Below, piece after piece: positions 7,803 through 17,055 of a stretch of DNA of 51,641 nucleotides. This stretch comes from CAIKOD01 sp035505975 (GTDB lineage Archaea; Halobacteriota; Methanomicrobia; Methanomicrobiales; Methanospirillaceae): contig DATJQJ010000009.1 in the NCBI GenBank assembly GCA_035505975.1, positions 1 to 51,641 of the forward strand. The letters run 5' to 3'. Position 1 is the stretch's first letter, and every line of letters starts with the position of its first letter. The translations under genes were made by a program, and so were the position numbers. Below the pieces are notes generated by a model, which was not told the DNA's origin, did not search any database, and saw nothing but the letters and a program-made list of their open reading frames with translations.

Positions 7803-9305
7803 GTGGAACAATCGGAAACCGGACCCGTTCGAAGGGTCCCTGATACTGATGAAAACCGTGCGGAATGCCTCTGCCCCCGTTGTCCTTCGTATCCTCACGA
7901 TTGCAGGGGTGAAAAATTATTTTGTTCTACCGGGGCCTCGTCCTGCGACATCGATGCCAGGGGGTGCCTGTGCCCCGGGTGCACGGTGTATACCCGCTAT
8001 CTGCTGAAAAAAATCTATTTCTGCAATATCCGCCCCTCAGGGTTCCCCGAAATAACGATGCGAAAGAAACATAGCGACGAAGATAACGCATTTTACGCAT
8101 CGGTGCGCGATATCAAGACCGTCGCAACGACCGGAGGCAGCATCGTCAGTTCCATGGGGTCCCGGAAGAAGCTGCCTTTCTCGTTCGACGACCTCCACCT
8201 GGTCCCGGCCCAGGTCTGGAAGATGCCGAAAAACAAGGAAGACCCGGTGAATACGAAGACCGTCCTCGCACCCCTCTCTAAGAGACCTTTGATCTCGAAT
8301 ACCCCGCTCATGGTATCGGGACTAAGTTATGGAGCAGTCTCAAAAAATGTGAGGCTGATCATAGCCAAAACTTCCGCCAGGGAGGGTATATTATTTAATT
8401 CCGGCGAAGGCGGAGTGCTTCCTGAAGAGCTTGATTCAAAACAGAACCTTATCGTGCAGTATTCGACAGGGAGGTTCGGCATAAGCGAAGATCTCCTCAA
8501 GCAGGCTGCAGGGGTGGAGGTCAGGTTCGGCCAGGGAGCATATCCGGGTAAGGGAAGTTTCCTGCCGGCGGCAAAGATGACCGGGGATATAGCGCGGATA
8601 CGGGGGTTGAAAAAAGGCGAGGATGCATATTCGCCTGCACATCACCCTGATATCCTCGACTCCGGGGACCTGGTGCGGAAGGTTGACTGGCTTCGTTCAT
8701 TAACCGGCGGTTCGCCAATCGGGGCAAAAATCGGGTGTGGTTCCGTTGAACGGGACGTTTCGGCCCTGGTCAGGGCGGGCGTCGATTTCATCGCCCTGGA
8801 CGGTTTTTCGGGAGGGACCGGTGCCACCGATGCTTACGTGCGTGAGAACGTCGGTATCCCCCTGATTGCGGCTCTGCCGAGGGCGGTACGGCAACTGGAA
8901 AAAATGAATGCAATAATGCGGGTTTCGCTCATCGCCGGCGGAAACCTGAGGTCGTCCGCGGATTTCGTCAAGTGCCTGGCTCTTGGGGCAGACGCGGTAT
9001 ACCTTGGAACGGCCGCTCTGATAGCAATCAATTGCGAGCAGTACAGGATCTGCCACACAGGCCTCTGTCCCACGGGAGTGACGACACAGAATCCCGAACT
9101 AGTGGACCAGTGCGCAATAGAAGAAGGTGTGCGGCGTCTCGGTAACTATATCAGGGTAATGACCGGGGAAATTGCCAATTTTGCAAGGATCGTTGGGAAA
9201 GATGATATCCACGCAATCGACAGGGAGGACCTGGTCTCGCTGACACGCGATGGTTCAATATTAACAGGATGTCCCTGGATCGGGGACCCTGATGTCGGTG
9301 ATTGA
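7803..9305 (+). CDS. Glutamate-synthase-like FMN oxidoreductase with N-terminal DUF2769-like domain
   Basis: A 500-residue protein starting with GTG. Residues about 20-80 are a Cys-rich domain (CLCPRCPSY, LFCSTGASSCD, GCLCPGCTVY, YFCNIRP) like the divergent neighbour. Residues about 110-500 are the FMN-binding barrel of glutamate synthase: LMVSGLSYGAVS, GEGG, STGRFGI, GQGAYPGKGS, LDGFSGGTGA, GADAVYLGTAAL and the cluster-binding CRICHTGLCPTGV-type motif. No amidotransferase or GXGXG domain is present, so it is not a whole GOGAT. It may be a flavin oxidoreductase fed by the Cys-rich domain. It is far from the true glutamate synthase operon in this window. Confidence 0.85.
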   Translation: MEQSETGPVRRVPDTDENRAECLCPRCPSYPHDCRGEKLFCSTGASSCDIDARGCLCPGCTVYTRYLLKKIYFCNIRPSGFPEITMRKKHSDEDNAFYASVRDIKTVATTGGSIVSSMGSRKKLPFSFDDLHLVPAQVWKMPKNKEDPVNTKTVLAPLSKRPLISNTPLMVSGLSYGAVSKNVRLIIAKTSAREGILFNSGEGGVLPEELDSKQNLIVQYSTGRFGISEDLLKQAAGVEVRFGQGAYPGKGSFLPAAKMTGDIARIRGLKKGEDAYSPAHHPDILDSGDLVRKVDWLRSLTGGSPIGAKIGCGSVERDVSALVRAGVDFIALDGFSGGTGATDAYVRENVGIPLIAALPRAVRQLEKMNAIMRVSLIAGGNLRSSADFVKCLALGADAVYLGTAALIAINCEQYRICHTGLCPTGVTTQNPELVDQCAIEEGVRRLGNYIRVMTGEIANFARIVGKDDIHAIDREDLVSLTRDGSILTGCPWIGDPDVGD

Positions 9306-9504
9306 GCGTCCGGCAACCTACCGGGAGTCATGGATACCTTGTCCGGGATATGCCTTGTGCTCTGCGGCGTTCTGGCAGCATTGTTCGGGCAAGGAAAGAA
9401 TAACGATATTCGGTCCGATAAATGATCCTGCCCGTGGCTGTGACGCAGACCGGGGTAATTCCGTCACAACCTAAATTTATAAATTCAGACAGGATGCTCG
9501 TTTA

Positions 9505-10737
9505 ATGATGTATACCCGGGAGGCCTCGGCCCTCGATCTCTTCACAGATTCTGTCAGGATCATGGGGGATGCCACCCTTTGTTCGGTCATGGAGTTCGAA
9601 CGATCCCTGGACCCGGTCTCGCTTGGAGAGGCCGTGCAGGCATGCCTCCTCGCGCACCCGATCCTTCATTCCCGGCTCGTTCGCCATAACGGCCCGGCGC
9701 ATTGGGAGATGGTTGAACCTGCGGGGGCCTGTCCCGTCCCCGTGACCGATACCCCGGAAGACTACTACCGATATGTGATCGGTCCGGTAAATCCCTATGA
9801 ATCCCCGCAGTTCCGCGTCAGGTTGCTCCGCAGACCTTCGGGAGACGTCATCGTCATCAATCTGGCCCATGCGGCTGCCGATGCCTTCGGTCTTCACGCG
9901 CTTACCTCCCAGTTGCTGCAGGAATTCGGGGACCCGGGCAGTATACCTCCCGCCGAAGGGGGGATCCCTGAACGGGACACGCTCTGGACCCGTATGCTTT
10001 TCAATGGAGAGAGCCGTATGCCTTCCGGTATGAAGGTGATCAACCCCATGTGGCCCGCCCCCTTCGGTCCTTCGAAAAAATCTTCTTCGTACCACCTGAC
10101 GAGCCTCGGTCCTTCGGCGCTGGATGCTGTCCACAGGGGTGTCAGGACATTTGGTGGCAGCATCAACGATGCACTGCTTGCGGCTTATTACCTTGCGATG
10201 AGCGACCTCACCGGTTACCTGGAACCTATCGCCCTGTTCTTTCCGGTCAACATCAGGCAACACTTAAACGACGGGTCCCGGGTAATGAGCAACCAGGCCA
10301 CGAATGTCTGCATTACCCTCAGCCGGAGGAACGGAGAAGGGATGGAAGAGATACTTCCCCGGGTGATCGGGCAGGTCGCGGACCTCAAGGCAGGGTACAT
10401 AGGCATTGCCGAACAGGTTGAAATGGACAGGAACTGCGATCCTGCAGGGAAAAATATCCATCAGATGGTGGCCGAGATGGCAGCCCTCCAGAAGACAGGG
10501 CTTGCCGATATTTTCATCTCCAATCCGGGTCCGGTTACACTTCCCGGTGCCGATGGCCTGACAGATGCCTACGTCTGCTATCCGGGAGGCTATATGCCGA
10601 CCACGTGCTTCATCACGAGTACGTTCCGTGGGAAGATGACGATCACGATGGGTTATCAGGACAGTATACGTGCCAGGCTGGGGACGCAAAAAGCCATGCA
10701 TCTCTTCAGGCAACATCTCATATCGATCGGCGAGTGA
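9505..10737 (+). CDS. Condensation-domain-like acyltransferase
   Basis: A 410-residue protein resembling a stand-alone condensation/acyltransferase of the chloramphenicol acetyltransferase-like fold. The N-terminal half has ALDLFTD, HPILHSRLVR and the active-site region NLAHAAADAFG, a variant of HHxxxDG with the first His replaced by Ala. The C-terminal half has NDALLAAYYLAM and a FPVNIRQHL motif. No carrier protein or adenylation domain is near, so it is not an obvious peptide synthetase; the substrate is unknown. No membrane segment. The DNA upstream (9455-9490) holds a TATA-like AAATTTATAAATT close to the start. Confidence 0.78.
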   Translation: MMYTREASALDLFTDSVRIMGDATLCSVMEFERSLDPVSLGEAVQACLLAHPILHSRLVRHNGPAHWEMVEPAGACPVPVTDTPEDYYRYVIGPVNPYESPQFRVRLLRRPSGDVIVINLAHAAADAFGLHALTSQLLQEFGDPGSIPPAEGGIPERDTLWTRMLFNGESRMPSGMKVINPMWPAPFGPSKKSSSYHLTSLGPSALDAVHRGVRTFGGSINDALLAAYYLAMSDLTGYLEPIALFFPVNIRQHLNDGSRVMSNQATNVCITLSRRNGEGMEEILPRVIGQVADLKAGYIGIAEQVEMDRNCDPAGKNIHQMVAEMAALQKTGLADIFISNPGPVTLPGADGLTDAYVCYPGGYMPTTCFITSTFRGKMTITMGYQDSIRARLGTQKAMHLFRQHLISIGE

Positions 10738-10938
10738 TCCTTTTTTTTAGAAGCCCCGATACCGGATGACGATCAGACCAGAGACGTGACTTCCAGTCCC
10801 GACATTTTTGAAACGCAATATCGGTATTATTGGATGGGACCATGAACGTCCTTTTTTACCCGGTGTGATTGGGCGTGAAATAAAAGCCGGGAACACAATC
10901 GGAACCCTAAAGGTGTTCAATCGATTATTAGCTTGTGC

Positions 10939-11622
10939 ATGGGGACCCTTCGAAGGCTTTGCATTGTCGCGGCGATCATCCCGGTTTTTATTATTTACGC
11001 AGTACAGGCAGGACCCCTGGGTCCACCCGGGATGCTCTACCGCACCCTCGTCGATGAAAAGCTCGGATTTTCCATCACGGTCCCGGTTTACTGGTATGGG
11101 GAAACGACAGGTTATCAGTCCGACCGATCGCATACCGTGATTAAAGACCCGTTGTCCCGGTCTGTTATTATTATCGATTGCCTCTGGACAAGAAACGATG
11201 CATATCCCTTTTTTTACAGCCTCGATAACTGGCCCGGGAACGACACAGCGGGACAGTCGGCAGAACAGAGAACGGTCAACGACGGATTGTTGTCCCTTGC
11301 CGGAGTATGTGACTATTCAGGTCCGGTGAGTTATTATCTGTACAATGAAACGAGATACCCGGGAAGAGGAAGCAGCAAATTCGAGTACGAGGTCGCTTCT
11401 TTTGTCCCGGATCCCAGCCCGATGATGACTACCGATAACGATCTGATCGTGGAACAGGCACTTAGGTCGGTCCGGGTCTTCGACCCCGCTCAAAAGCCGG
11501 AAAATCTTATCCAGCTGCCGCTTTATCCCGGTATGATCGGGCCTGCGAGGTCGCCAGGGGTCCTCCGGACAGACCGGGACTCAAAAGATTCCCAGATAGT
11601 CCTGTCATCTCCTGGTTCCTGA
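10939..11622 (+). CDS. Secreted protein of unknown function
   Basis: The protein begins MGTLRRLCIVAAIIPVFIIYAVQAG, a signal peptide, and has about 228 residues. The mature part has FSITVPVYWYG and later FEYEVASFVPDP ... DNDLIVEQALRSVRVFD, which recall small extracytoplasmic PsbP-like domains with an IxxP fold, but the family cannot be named. The ATG at 10939 is preferred over an in-frame TTG two codons earlier. It is followed by a GC hairpin and no further gene on this strand. Confidence 0.6.
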   Translation: MGTLRRLCIVAAIIPVFIIYAVQAGPLGPPGMLYRTLVDEKLGFSITVPVYWYGETTGYQSDRSHTVIKDPLSRSVIIIDCLWTRNDAYPFFYSLDNWPGNDTAGQSAEQRTVNDGLLSLAGVCDYSGPVSYYLYNETRYPGRGSSKFEYEVASFVPDPSPMMTTDNDLIVEQALRSVRVFDPAQKPENLIQLPLYPGMIGPARSPGVLRTDRDSKDSQIVLSSPGS

Positions 11623-12031
11623 TCGTCCGGGGAATCGACAGGACCGATCCATCTCGCAAATTTTGCTGCAAAAAATCCGAGATGTCCCGCGCTCCAGGGG
11701 CTCCGCCCCGAAACAAATGGCGGCCCGGGTCTGGACAGGCACTGCAGATGGACCGGGTAATCCTCAATCCGGATCGATCCCGTCCACTGGCTATCCTGTC
11801 GGGTAGGGAACTGGGAAGGGGAACACCCCTGTCTCTATGACATTAAAGAATGAATGAGAAATTTCCTGGCACCTGATTGAGGTGGAATCGTTCCCGGGCG
11901 AGGTCATGGGCCGATAAATCCTGTATCTCATAGTCAGGCAGCAACGTTTTTTGCAGGGGACTATCATCCGGGCGAAAAATGAGTCGATAACCGTTGACGC
12001 AAACGGCACCGATGTAAAAAAATGTGCTTTA
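11623..12031. other. Intergenic between convergent genes
   Basis: No coding signal seen. It separates the secreted protein from the leftward hydrolase. The hairpin at 11697-11709 is the only clear structure. Confidence 0.4.
11697..11709. terminator. GC hairpin downstream of convergent genes
   Basis: GGGGC and GCCCC with a three-base loop lie between two convergent genes. No long T-tract follows, so termination is only a guess. Confidence 0.3.
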
Positions 12032-12781
12032 TTATTCTCCCTCGACAGCCCGGACTAACCGAACGGTAAGGTTTGTCGCCTGGGACTGCTGGTCTTCAGG
12101 AGAGATCGTTGCGACACTGTCTCCCGGCTGCCGGCCGTAATTGCCAAACTGGGCGTGGTTACCGCCTTCAATTACCTGCCTGATGGTCCCCGGCGGGAGT
12201 AAAACAAGGGTCGACTGCAGGTTGCCCATGTTAAGGACGCCGTCATTCGACCCGTATGTTGAAAGGCCCTTTAATTCAGTTGATGACAGGTTATCATTCT
12301 CTGCGGGGTACGACGCCCAGAAAAACAATCCCTGCACTTTGTCCGGATGGTTCCTGGCATAAGAAGCCGCCGCAGACCCCCCGAGTGAGTGCCCGCCTAT
12401 TACCCAGTACCGGATATCCGGGAAAAAAGCGATTACCTCATCAGCCCCGTTTATCCCGAAAAGTGGAAAGGATAACGGCATTTTTACAATCGTTACGAGA
12501 TAACCGCGACTGGCAATATCCCTGGCGATCGGGGCATACGACCGGTAATCGATATGCCCGCCAGGATAGATGATAAGAGCGGTTATGGGTTTATTCATGG
12601 TCGGGGTAAACACCAAAAAATTGCTGTATTCCTGAACAATGATACCCCCACCTGATTTCATCGCCGTCAGGGCCTGGTCGGTCGGACCGAGCGGGGTCAT
12701 TCCCCAGGCGACGAAACCGATTGCACTGATAATCGCTGCACCCGCCAGAACTAACAAAACTGTTTTTATGATTGTCTTCAT
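12032..12781 (-). CDS. Alpha/beta hydrolase, membrane-anchored or secreted
   Basis: A 249-residue protein with an N-terminal hydrophobic segment (residues about 5-27) that is a signal peptide or anchor. The alpha/beta hydrolase triad is readable: Ser132 in VIGGHSLGGSAAA, Asp180 in TYGSNDGVLN, and His209 in EGGNHAQFGNYG; the oxyanion strand is IIYPGGHIDYRSYA. This pattern matches the dienelactone hydrolase/alpha-beta hydrolase_5 group. It should act outside the cytoplasm on an ester or similar bond. Substrate unknown. No cofactor gene is adjacent. Confidence 0.87.
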   Translation of the reverse strand: MKTIIKTVLLVLAGAAIISAIGFVAWGMTPLGPTDQALTAMKSGGGIIVQEYSNFLVFTPTMNKPITALIIYPGGHIDYRSYAPIARDIASRGYLVTIVKMPLSFPLFGINGADEVIAFFPDIRYWVIGGHSLGGSAAASYARNHPDKVQGLFFWASYPAENDNLSSTELKGLSTYGSNDGVLNMGNLQSTLVLLPPGTIRQVIEGGNHAQFGNYGRQPGDSVATISPEDQQSQATNLTVRLVRAVEGE

Positions 12782-13209
12782 CGCACCTCACCTGTATTCT
12801 GCCAGTTGATCAGCAATTACAATCAAGGTCCGGATAATTAATGGAATTATCCTGCATATCTTGCAACAGTATTTTTTTTACAGAGAAGGAGATCCGTATT
12901 CCGGAGTGGTTTATTTTTAACCTTCAGAACGGTGTAAATGACACTGGATAAAATTAGGTTTTTTATTGACCCAGTACTGGACCAGGAAGTCAGCAGAGCC
13001 GTTGTTCACCGAAAAGCTGTTTTTTGCATAGTGCTTCAACGAGTCCGGACCACGGATGACTGAGCCTTTGCAATCCCGGCGGCAACAATTTTTAAAAGTG
13101 CACCCGCATTATCTGTTCTTGTTTTAGGGTGTTTCTGGTAGTATTGAAGAACTTTTTTAAAGCCCTGTGAACCATGAGACATTATTCTCTTACAAAAGGG
13201 AGGTACACA
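12782..13209. other. Intergenic upstream of the polyphosphate kinase
   Basis: About 430 bases between divergent genes with no gene. It is AT-rich and contains several TATA-like tracts (for example near 12870 and 13088) in addition to the one listed at 13153. Confidence 0.4.
13153..13162 (+). promoter_or_regulatory. Candidate TATA box for ppk2-ATPase operon
   Basis: TTTTTTAAAG is centred about 52 bases before the ATG at 13210. A start of transcription about 27 bases further would leave a short leader holding the GGGAGGT ribosome-binding site. Confidence 0.35.
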
Positions 13210-14103
13210 ATGGCAAAGCATAAAAACAGGAAAAAAGTGAAGCAAAGGGCAGAACCAGGAATCGGAACGGATACAGGCAGCCCTGCTTCACCAGGAGGAT
13301 TAGTTTCTGCTGCTGCAGGGGAATCCAGGCCCAGGATGAAACGCAGGGAATTCGAAAAGGAACTGGTGACATTGCAGATCGAACTTGTCAAGATGCAGGA
13401 GTGGGTGAAGGCGAGCGGAGCAAAGATCTGTGTGTTATTTGAAGGGCGCGATGCCGCGGGTAAGGGCGGGGTGATAAAACGTATCACTGAACGCACAAGC
13501 CCACGCGTATTCCGGGTAGTGGCCCTGCCTACACCGTCAGAAAGGGAAAAATCCCAGATGTTCCTGCAGCGGTATGTCCCTCATCTCCCGGCGGCAGGAG
13601 AGGTGGTCCTCTTCGACCGCAGCTGGTATAACCGGGCAGGGGTCGATCGGATAATGGGATTCGCCCCCGAGGAAGAAGTTAAAAAATTCCTGAAATGGGT
13701 GCCGTTTGTTGAACAGGCAATAATTGGCTCAGGGGTTATCCTTGTAAAATACTGGCTGGAAGAGACTATGGAGGACCAGACCGAGCGTTTTAATGAGCGC
13801 ATCAATGACTACCGCAAGATTTGGAAGCTGAGCCCGATGGATCTCGAAAGTCATCGTCGCTGGTATGATTATTCGAGGGCCCGTGACGAGATGTTTGCAG
13901 CAACTGATATTCCCGAATCTCCCTGGTATGTGGTGGATTCACACGACCAGCGACGCGGACGACTGAACTGTATCGCCCACCTGCTTAGTCTTATCCCTTA
14001 TACGGAAATCCCGCATGAGAAAGTGAAGCTCCCCAAACGCCAGCCCATAGGCGATTACACAGAACCTGCCCATCCGTTCCGATGGATCCCCGAGAAATAC
14101 TGA
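13210..14103 (+). CDS. ppk2: Polyphosphate kinase 2 (PPK2)
   Basis: A 297-residue single-domain PPK2, which moves phosphate between polyphosphate and nucleotides. The Walker A is GRDAAGKGG (residues 79-87), the Walker B LFDRSWYNRAG, and the lid region contains ERFNERINDYRKIWKLSPMD. The N-terminus is a basic tail (MAKHKNRKKVKQR), with an Ala/Gly-rich linker to about residue 40. The start at 13210 follows GGGAGGT by four bases; the frame is open to an earlier ATG at 13174, but that lies upstream of the ribosome-binding site. The next gene begins 13-16 bp downstream with its own AAGGAG, so the two are probably one operon. Class I PPK2 is likely from the length, but whether it mainly uses ADP or GDP cannot be told. 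Confidence 0.93.
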   Translation: MAKHKNRKKVKQRAEPGIGTDTGSPASPGGLVSAAAGESRPRMKRREFEKELVTLQIELVKMQEWVKASGAKICVLFEGRDAAGKGGVIKRITERTSPRVFRVVALPTPSEREKSQMFLQRYVPHLPAAGEVVLFDRSWYNRAGVDRIMGFAPEEEVKKFLKWVPFVEQAIIGSGVILVKYWLEETMEDQTERFNERINDYRKIWKLSPMDLESHRRWYDYSRARDEMFAATDIPESPWYVVDSHDQRRGRLNCIAHLLSLIPYTEIPHEKVKLPKRQPIGDYTEPAHPFRWIPEKY

Positions 14104-14119
14104 CAAGGAGGCACACGTG

Positions 14120-16924
14120 ATGGCAGAACAAACAACTGAACCCCAAAAATTCTATTCGATGACACCCGAGGCTGTTGCAGCCCGGCTAAAGGTGGATCCC
14201 GCTACAGGGCTCTCCCCGGCCGAAGCGCAGCAGCGCCTGAAACAGTATGGACCGAATATCCTGGTTGCCAGGAAAAAGGAGGCCGGGTGGCAGGCCTTCC
14301 TTCGCCAGTACCGGGACTTTATGCAGCTAATCCTGGTAGGAGCTGCCCTTCTCAACCTGGTTGTGACGAGTCAGGTTGGAACGACTATCGTATTATTGGG
14401 ACTGACGGTGTTCAACGCAATCCTTGGGCTGCATGGAGAATCCAAGGCCGAAGCCAGCCTGGCGGCGCTCGAAAAGATGATGAAGAACATCGTCCGGGTA
14501 CGCCGCGACGGCCTCGCAATCGAGATCGGGACAGAAGATCTGGTGCCAGGAGATATTGTACTGATAGAGGCGGGCAATAATGTACCGGCCGACGGGCGGT
14601 TGTTCGTTACCGCGGCACTCGAGATCGAAGAAGCCGCCCTGACCGGGGAAAGTATTGCCTCGCCCAAGAATACGGGGGCAATCGACAGGTCCGATGTCCC
14701 GCTTGGCGATCAGGCATGCATGGCCTTTATGAACACATCGGTGACCCGCGGTCGTGGGGAGATGATGGTAACCGCAACAGGCATGGGTACCGAGATGGGG
14801 CACATCGCTGATCTCCTGAATAAGACAACGGCTGAAAAGACACCTTTGCAGAAGCAGCTTGACAAACTGATTATTCTGATTGCCGGTCTGGCCGGCGTGG
14901 CATTTATCCTCATGGTTATATTGGGCCTGAACAGGGGAGAACCGTTCGATACGATTTTCATCGCAGGCATTGCCCTTGCGATTGCGGCTATACCCACCGG
15001 TTTACCGGCAGTAGTTACCACGATGTACTCGATGGGGACGCGGGCACTTGCAGATCTGGGTGCCATTGTCAAACGACTGCCATCGGTCGAGACCCTTGGT
15101 TCGGTATCGGCGATATGTTCCGATAAAACAGGGACACTGACGCTCAACAAGATGACCGCCAGGGAGGTCACGATCCCGGGCCAGAACCGCTTCAGGGTGA
15201 CCGGTGAAGGATACGGGACCCAGGGGGTAGTGACACTGGCAGCAGGTATAGCGGGATTGCAACCATGGCAAAAAAATACGCTGTCCTACAGTACAGAAGG
15301 GAAATTACTGAGTTCCGGTGGGGCGAGGGTAGACCTCGATCCAATCCTCCTTCCGATGGCCCTGTGTGCTGACGCCCGTCTCGATAACGGGACCCTGATC
15401 GGCGATCCTACCGAGGGTGCACTGATAGTGCTTGCCGAAAAAGGCGGGATCAGTGTGGACGGTGCCAGGGAGATGTACCCCCGTATCGCCGAAGTGCCAT
15501 TCGATTCCGACTACAAGTTCATGGCAACATTCCACAATATGACCGATGAGCACGGGAAGCCGGTAATCCGCTGTTTTGCAAAGGGCGCACCTGATGTTCT
15601 GATCGCGCGGGGAAGCTCATTCTGGATGCCCGGTGGGGAGGTTATGCCTGCCACCGATGAGAAACGAATCCTTGCATATCAGGAAAACGAGCGTATGGCA
15701 CGGGCTGGCCAACGGGTGATGGTAGTTGCACGTCGCGATTTCGATCCGCAGACTTTTAATCCGGCATCAGTGCTGATCGACCAGGTAAAGGATCTTACCC
15801 TGCTGGCCATGGTCGGTATCGTGGATCCACCACGTCCCGAGGCCAGGGATGCCATTGCCAAGTGCCATAGTGCAGGCATTCAGGTACGCATGATTACGGG
15901 CGACCACTCCGTGACTGCTGCTGCCATCGGCCATGAACTGGGGATCCGGGGCAGGGCAATGACCGGGGCGGAGTTTGCCGCGATGAGCGATGACGAGCTT
16001 ATGAAAGAACTTCCCGGCATCGGTGTGGTGGCACGTGTATCACCCGAAGACAAAATTCGTCTGGTGGACCTCTTAAAAAAACAGCAAAACATCGTTGCCA
16101 TGACCGGCGACGGTGTCAATGACGCACCTGCCCTCAAGAAGGCTGACATCGGCGTGGCGATGGGTATAACCGGTACAGAAGTATCGAAAGGGGCCGCCGT
16201 AATGATCCTGACAGACGATAACTTTGCAACTATTGTAAAGGCAGTAGAGTATGGGAGGGGCATCTACGAGAACCTGTCCAATTATATCCGTTATCAGATG
16301 ACCAACCTGGTAGGGTACATTGTTGCCTACCTGGGTGCAGCCGTCCTGGTCATATCCGGGGGCGTGCCGTTCTCGCCGTTCGTCATCCTTTGGATCAATT
16401 TCCTGGTCCAGGTACCGGTCGCCATATCCCTCGGCTTCGACAAGCCTTCCGGCGGGTTGATGAATCGCAAGCCCCGCCCTGTCAACCAGCCGATCCTTTC
16501 ACGATCGCAATGGGTACGTATCGGTTTTCTTGGGACTCTCATGGCGGCCGGCACCCTGTACGTCGAAGCCGGCGCTGGTTCAACCGGTGTCACCGTTGCC
16601 TACACAATGGGGTTTGTTGTCTTCTCACTCTTTGCTGTCATCAACGGTATCAGCTGCCACAGCGAAACTGAGACCGCATTCACGCGAACTATTTTAAACG
16701 ACCGATACCAGGCGATACTTTACGGCTTGGCCCTGTTACTGATCTTCCTGCCGACACAGATGAACTTCCTTCAGGCTGGACTCGGCCTGACATCACTAAA
16801 TGGCTTCCAGTGGTTGCTCTGCATTGGCCTGGCTATCGCACTGCTTATTGTATACGAGATAATCAAGGTCTTTCTGCGAAACCAACGTAAGCGGAATACG
16901 GCAACTTCTGCCGCTATGGTGTAA
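14120..16924 (+). CDS. P-type cation-transporting ATPase, unusual ion site
   Basis: A 934-residue P2-type ATPase with an N-terminal cation-ATPase domain, actuator (TGES at 175-178), phosphorylation site DKTGTLT with Asp335, nucleotide domain (KGAPDVL) and hinge GDGVNDAP, plus about ten membrane segments. Overall layout is like SERCA/PMR1-type pumps, but key Ca2+ ligands are replaced: the M4 motif is PTGLP (Thr293 in place of Glu), M5 reads YQMTNLVGY where SERCA has SSNVGE, and M6 reads WINFLVQ where SERCA has WVNLVTD. Only the M6 Asn is kept. The ion is therefore unknown; Na+, K+ or H+ are possible. ATG at 14120 or GTG at 14117 both follow AAGGAG. Confidence 0.92.
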   Translation: MAEQTTEPQKFYSMTPEAVAARLKVDPATGLSPAEAQQRLKQYGPNILVARKKEAGWQAFLRQYRDFMQLILVGAALLNLVVTSQVGTTIVLLGLTVFNAILGLHGESKAEASLAALEKMMKNIVRVRRDGLAIEIGTEDLVPGDIVLIEAGNNVPADGRLFVTAALEIEEAALTGESIASPKNTGAIDRSDVPLGDQACMAFMNTSVTRGRGEMMVTATGMGTEMGHIADLLNKTTAEKTPLQKQLDKLIILIAGLAGVAFILMVILGLNRGEPFDTIFIAGIALAIAAIPTGLPAVVTTMYSMGTRALADLGAIVKRLPSVETLGSVSAICSDKTGTLTLNKMTAREVTIPGQNRFRVTGEGYGTQGVVTLAAGIAGLQPWQKNTLSYSTEGKLLSSGGARVDLDPILLPMALCADARLDNGTLIGDPTEGALIVLAEKGGISVDGAREMYPRIAEVPFDSDYKFMATFHNMTDEHGKPVIRCFAKGAPDVLIARGSSFWMPGGEVMPATDEKRILAYQENERMARAGQRVMVVARRDFDPQTFNPASVLIDQVKDLTLLAMVGIVDPPRPEARDAIAKCHSAGIQVRMITGDHSVTAAAIGHELGIRGRAMTGAEFAAMSDDELMKELPGIGVVARVSPEDKIRLVDLLKKQQNIVAMTGDGVNDAPALKKADIGVAMGITGTEVSKGAAVMILTDDNFATIVKAVEYGRGIYENLSNYIRYQMTNLVGYIVAYLGAAVLVISGGVPFSPFVILWINFLVQVPVAISLGFDKPSGGLMNRKPRPVNQPILSRSQWVRIGFLGTLMAAGTLYVEAGAGSTGVTVAYTMGFVVFSLFAVINGISCHSETETAFTRTILNDRYQAILYGLALLLIFLPTQMNFLQAGLGLTSLNGFQWLLCIGLAIALLIVYEIIKVFLRNQRKRNTATSAAMV

Positions 16925-16925
16925 C

Positions 16926-16943
16926 CCGGGTATAATTGCCCGG
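16926..16943 (+). terminator. Hairpin after P-type ATPase
   Basis: CCGGG and CCCGG flank an eight-base AT-rich loop just beyond the ATPase stop codon; AT-rich sequence follows. Confidence 0.4.
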
Positions 16944-17014
16944 TAAATAACCCTCCCATTTCTCCTTAAAAAAATGTTGCGGGAGAACAGACCGGAGTCC
17001 CAGGTCTCTTTACG

Positions 17015-17032
17015 AAACCCTTGCAGGGGTTT
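17015..17032. repeat. Small hairpin AAACCC/GGGTTT
   Basis: A six-base-pair stem with a six-base loop, upstream of the broken DUF3821 gene. Function unknown. Confidence 0.3.
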
Positions 17033-17055
17033 GAAGTCAAACCGATCCCGTTTTT

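Noticed and set aside
9502..10263. 253-codon open frame antisense to the condensation-like gene
   Set aside because: Runs opposite a well supported coding frame and has no recognisable motif.
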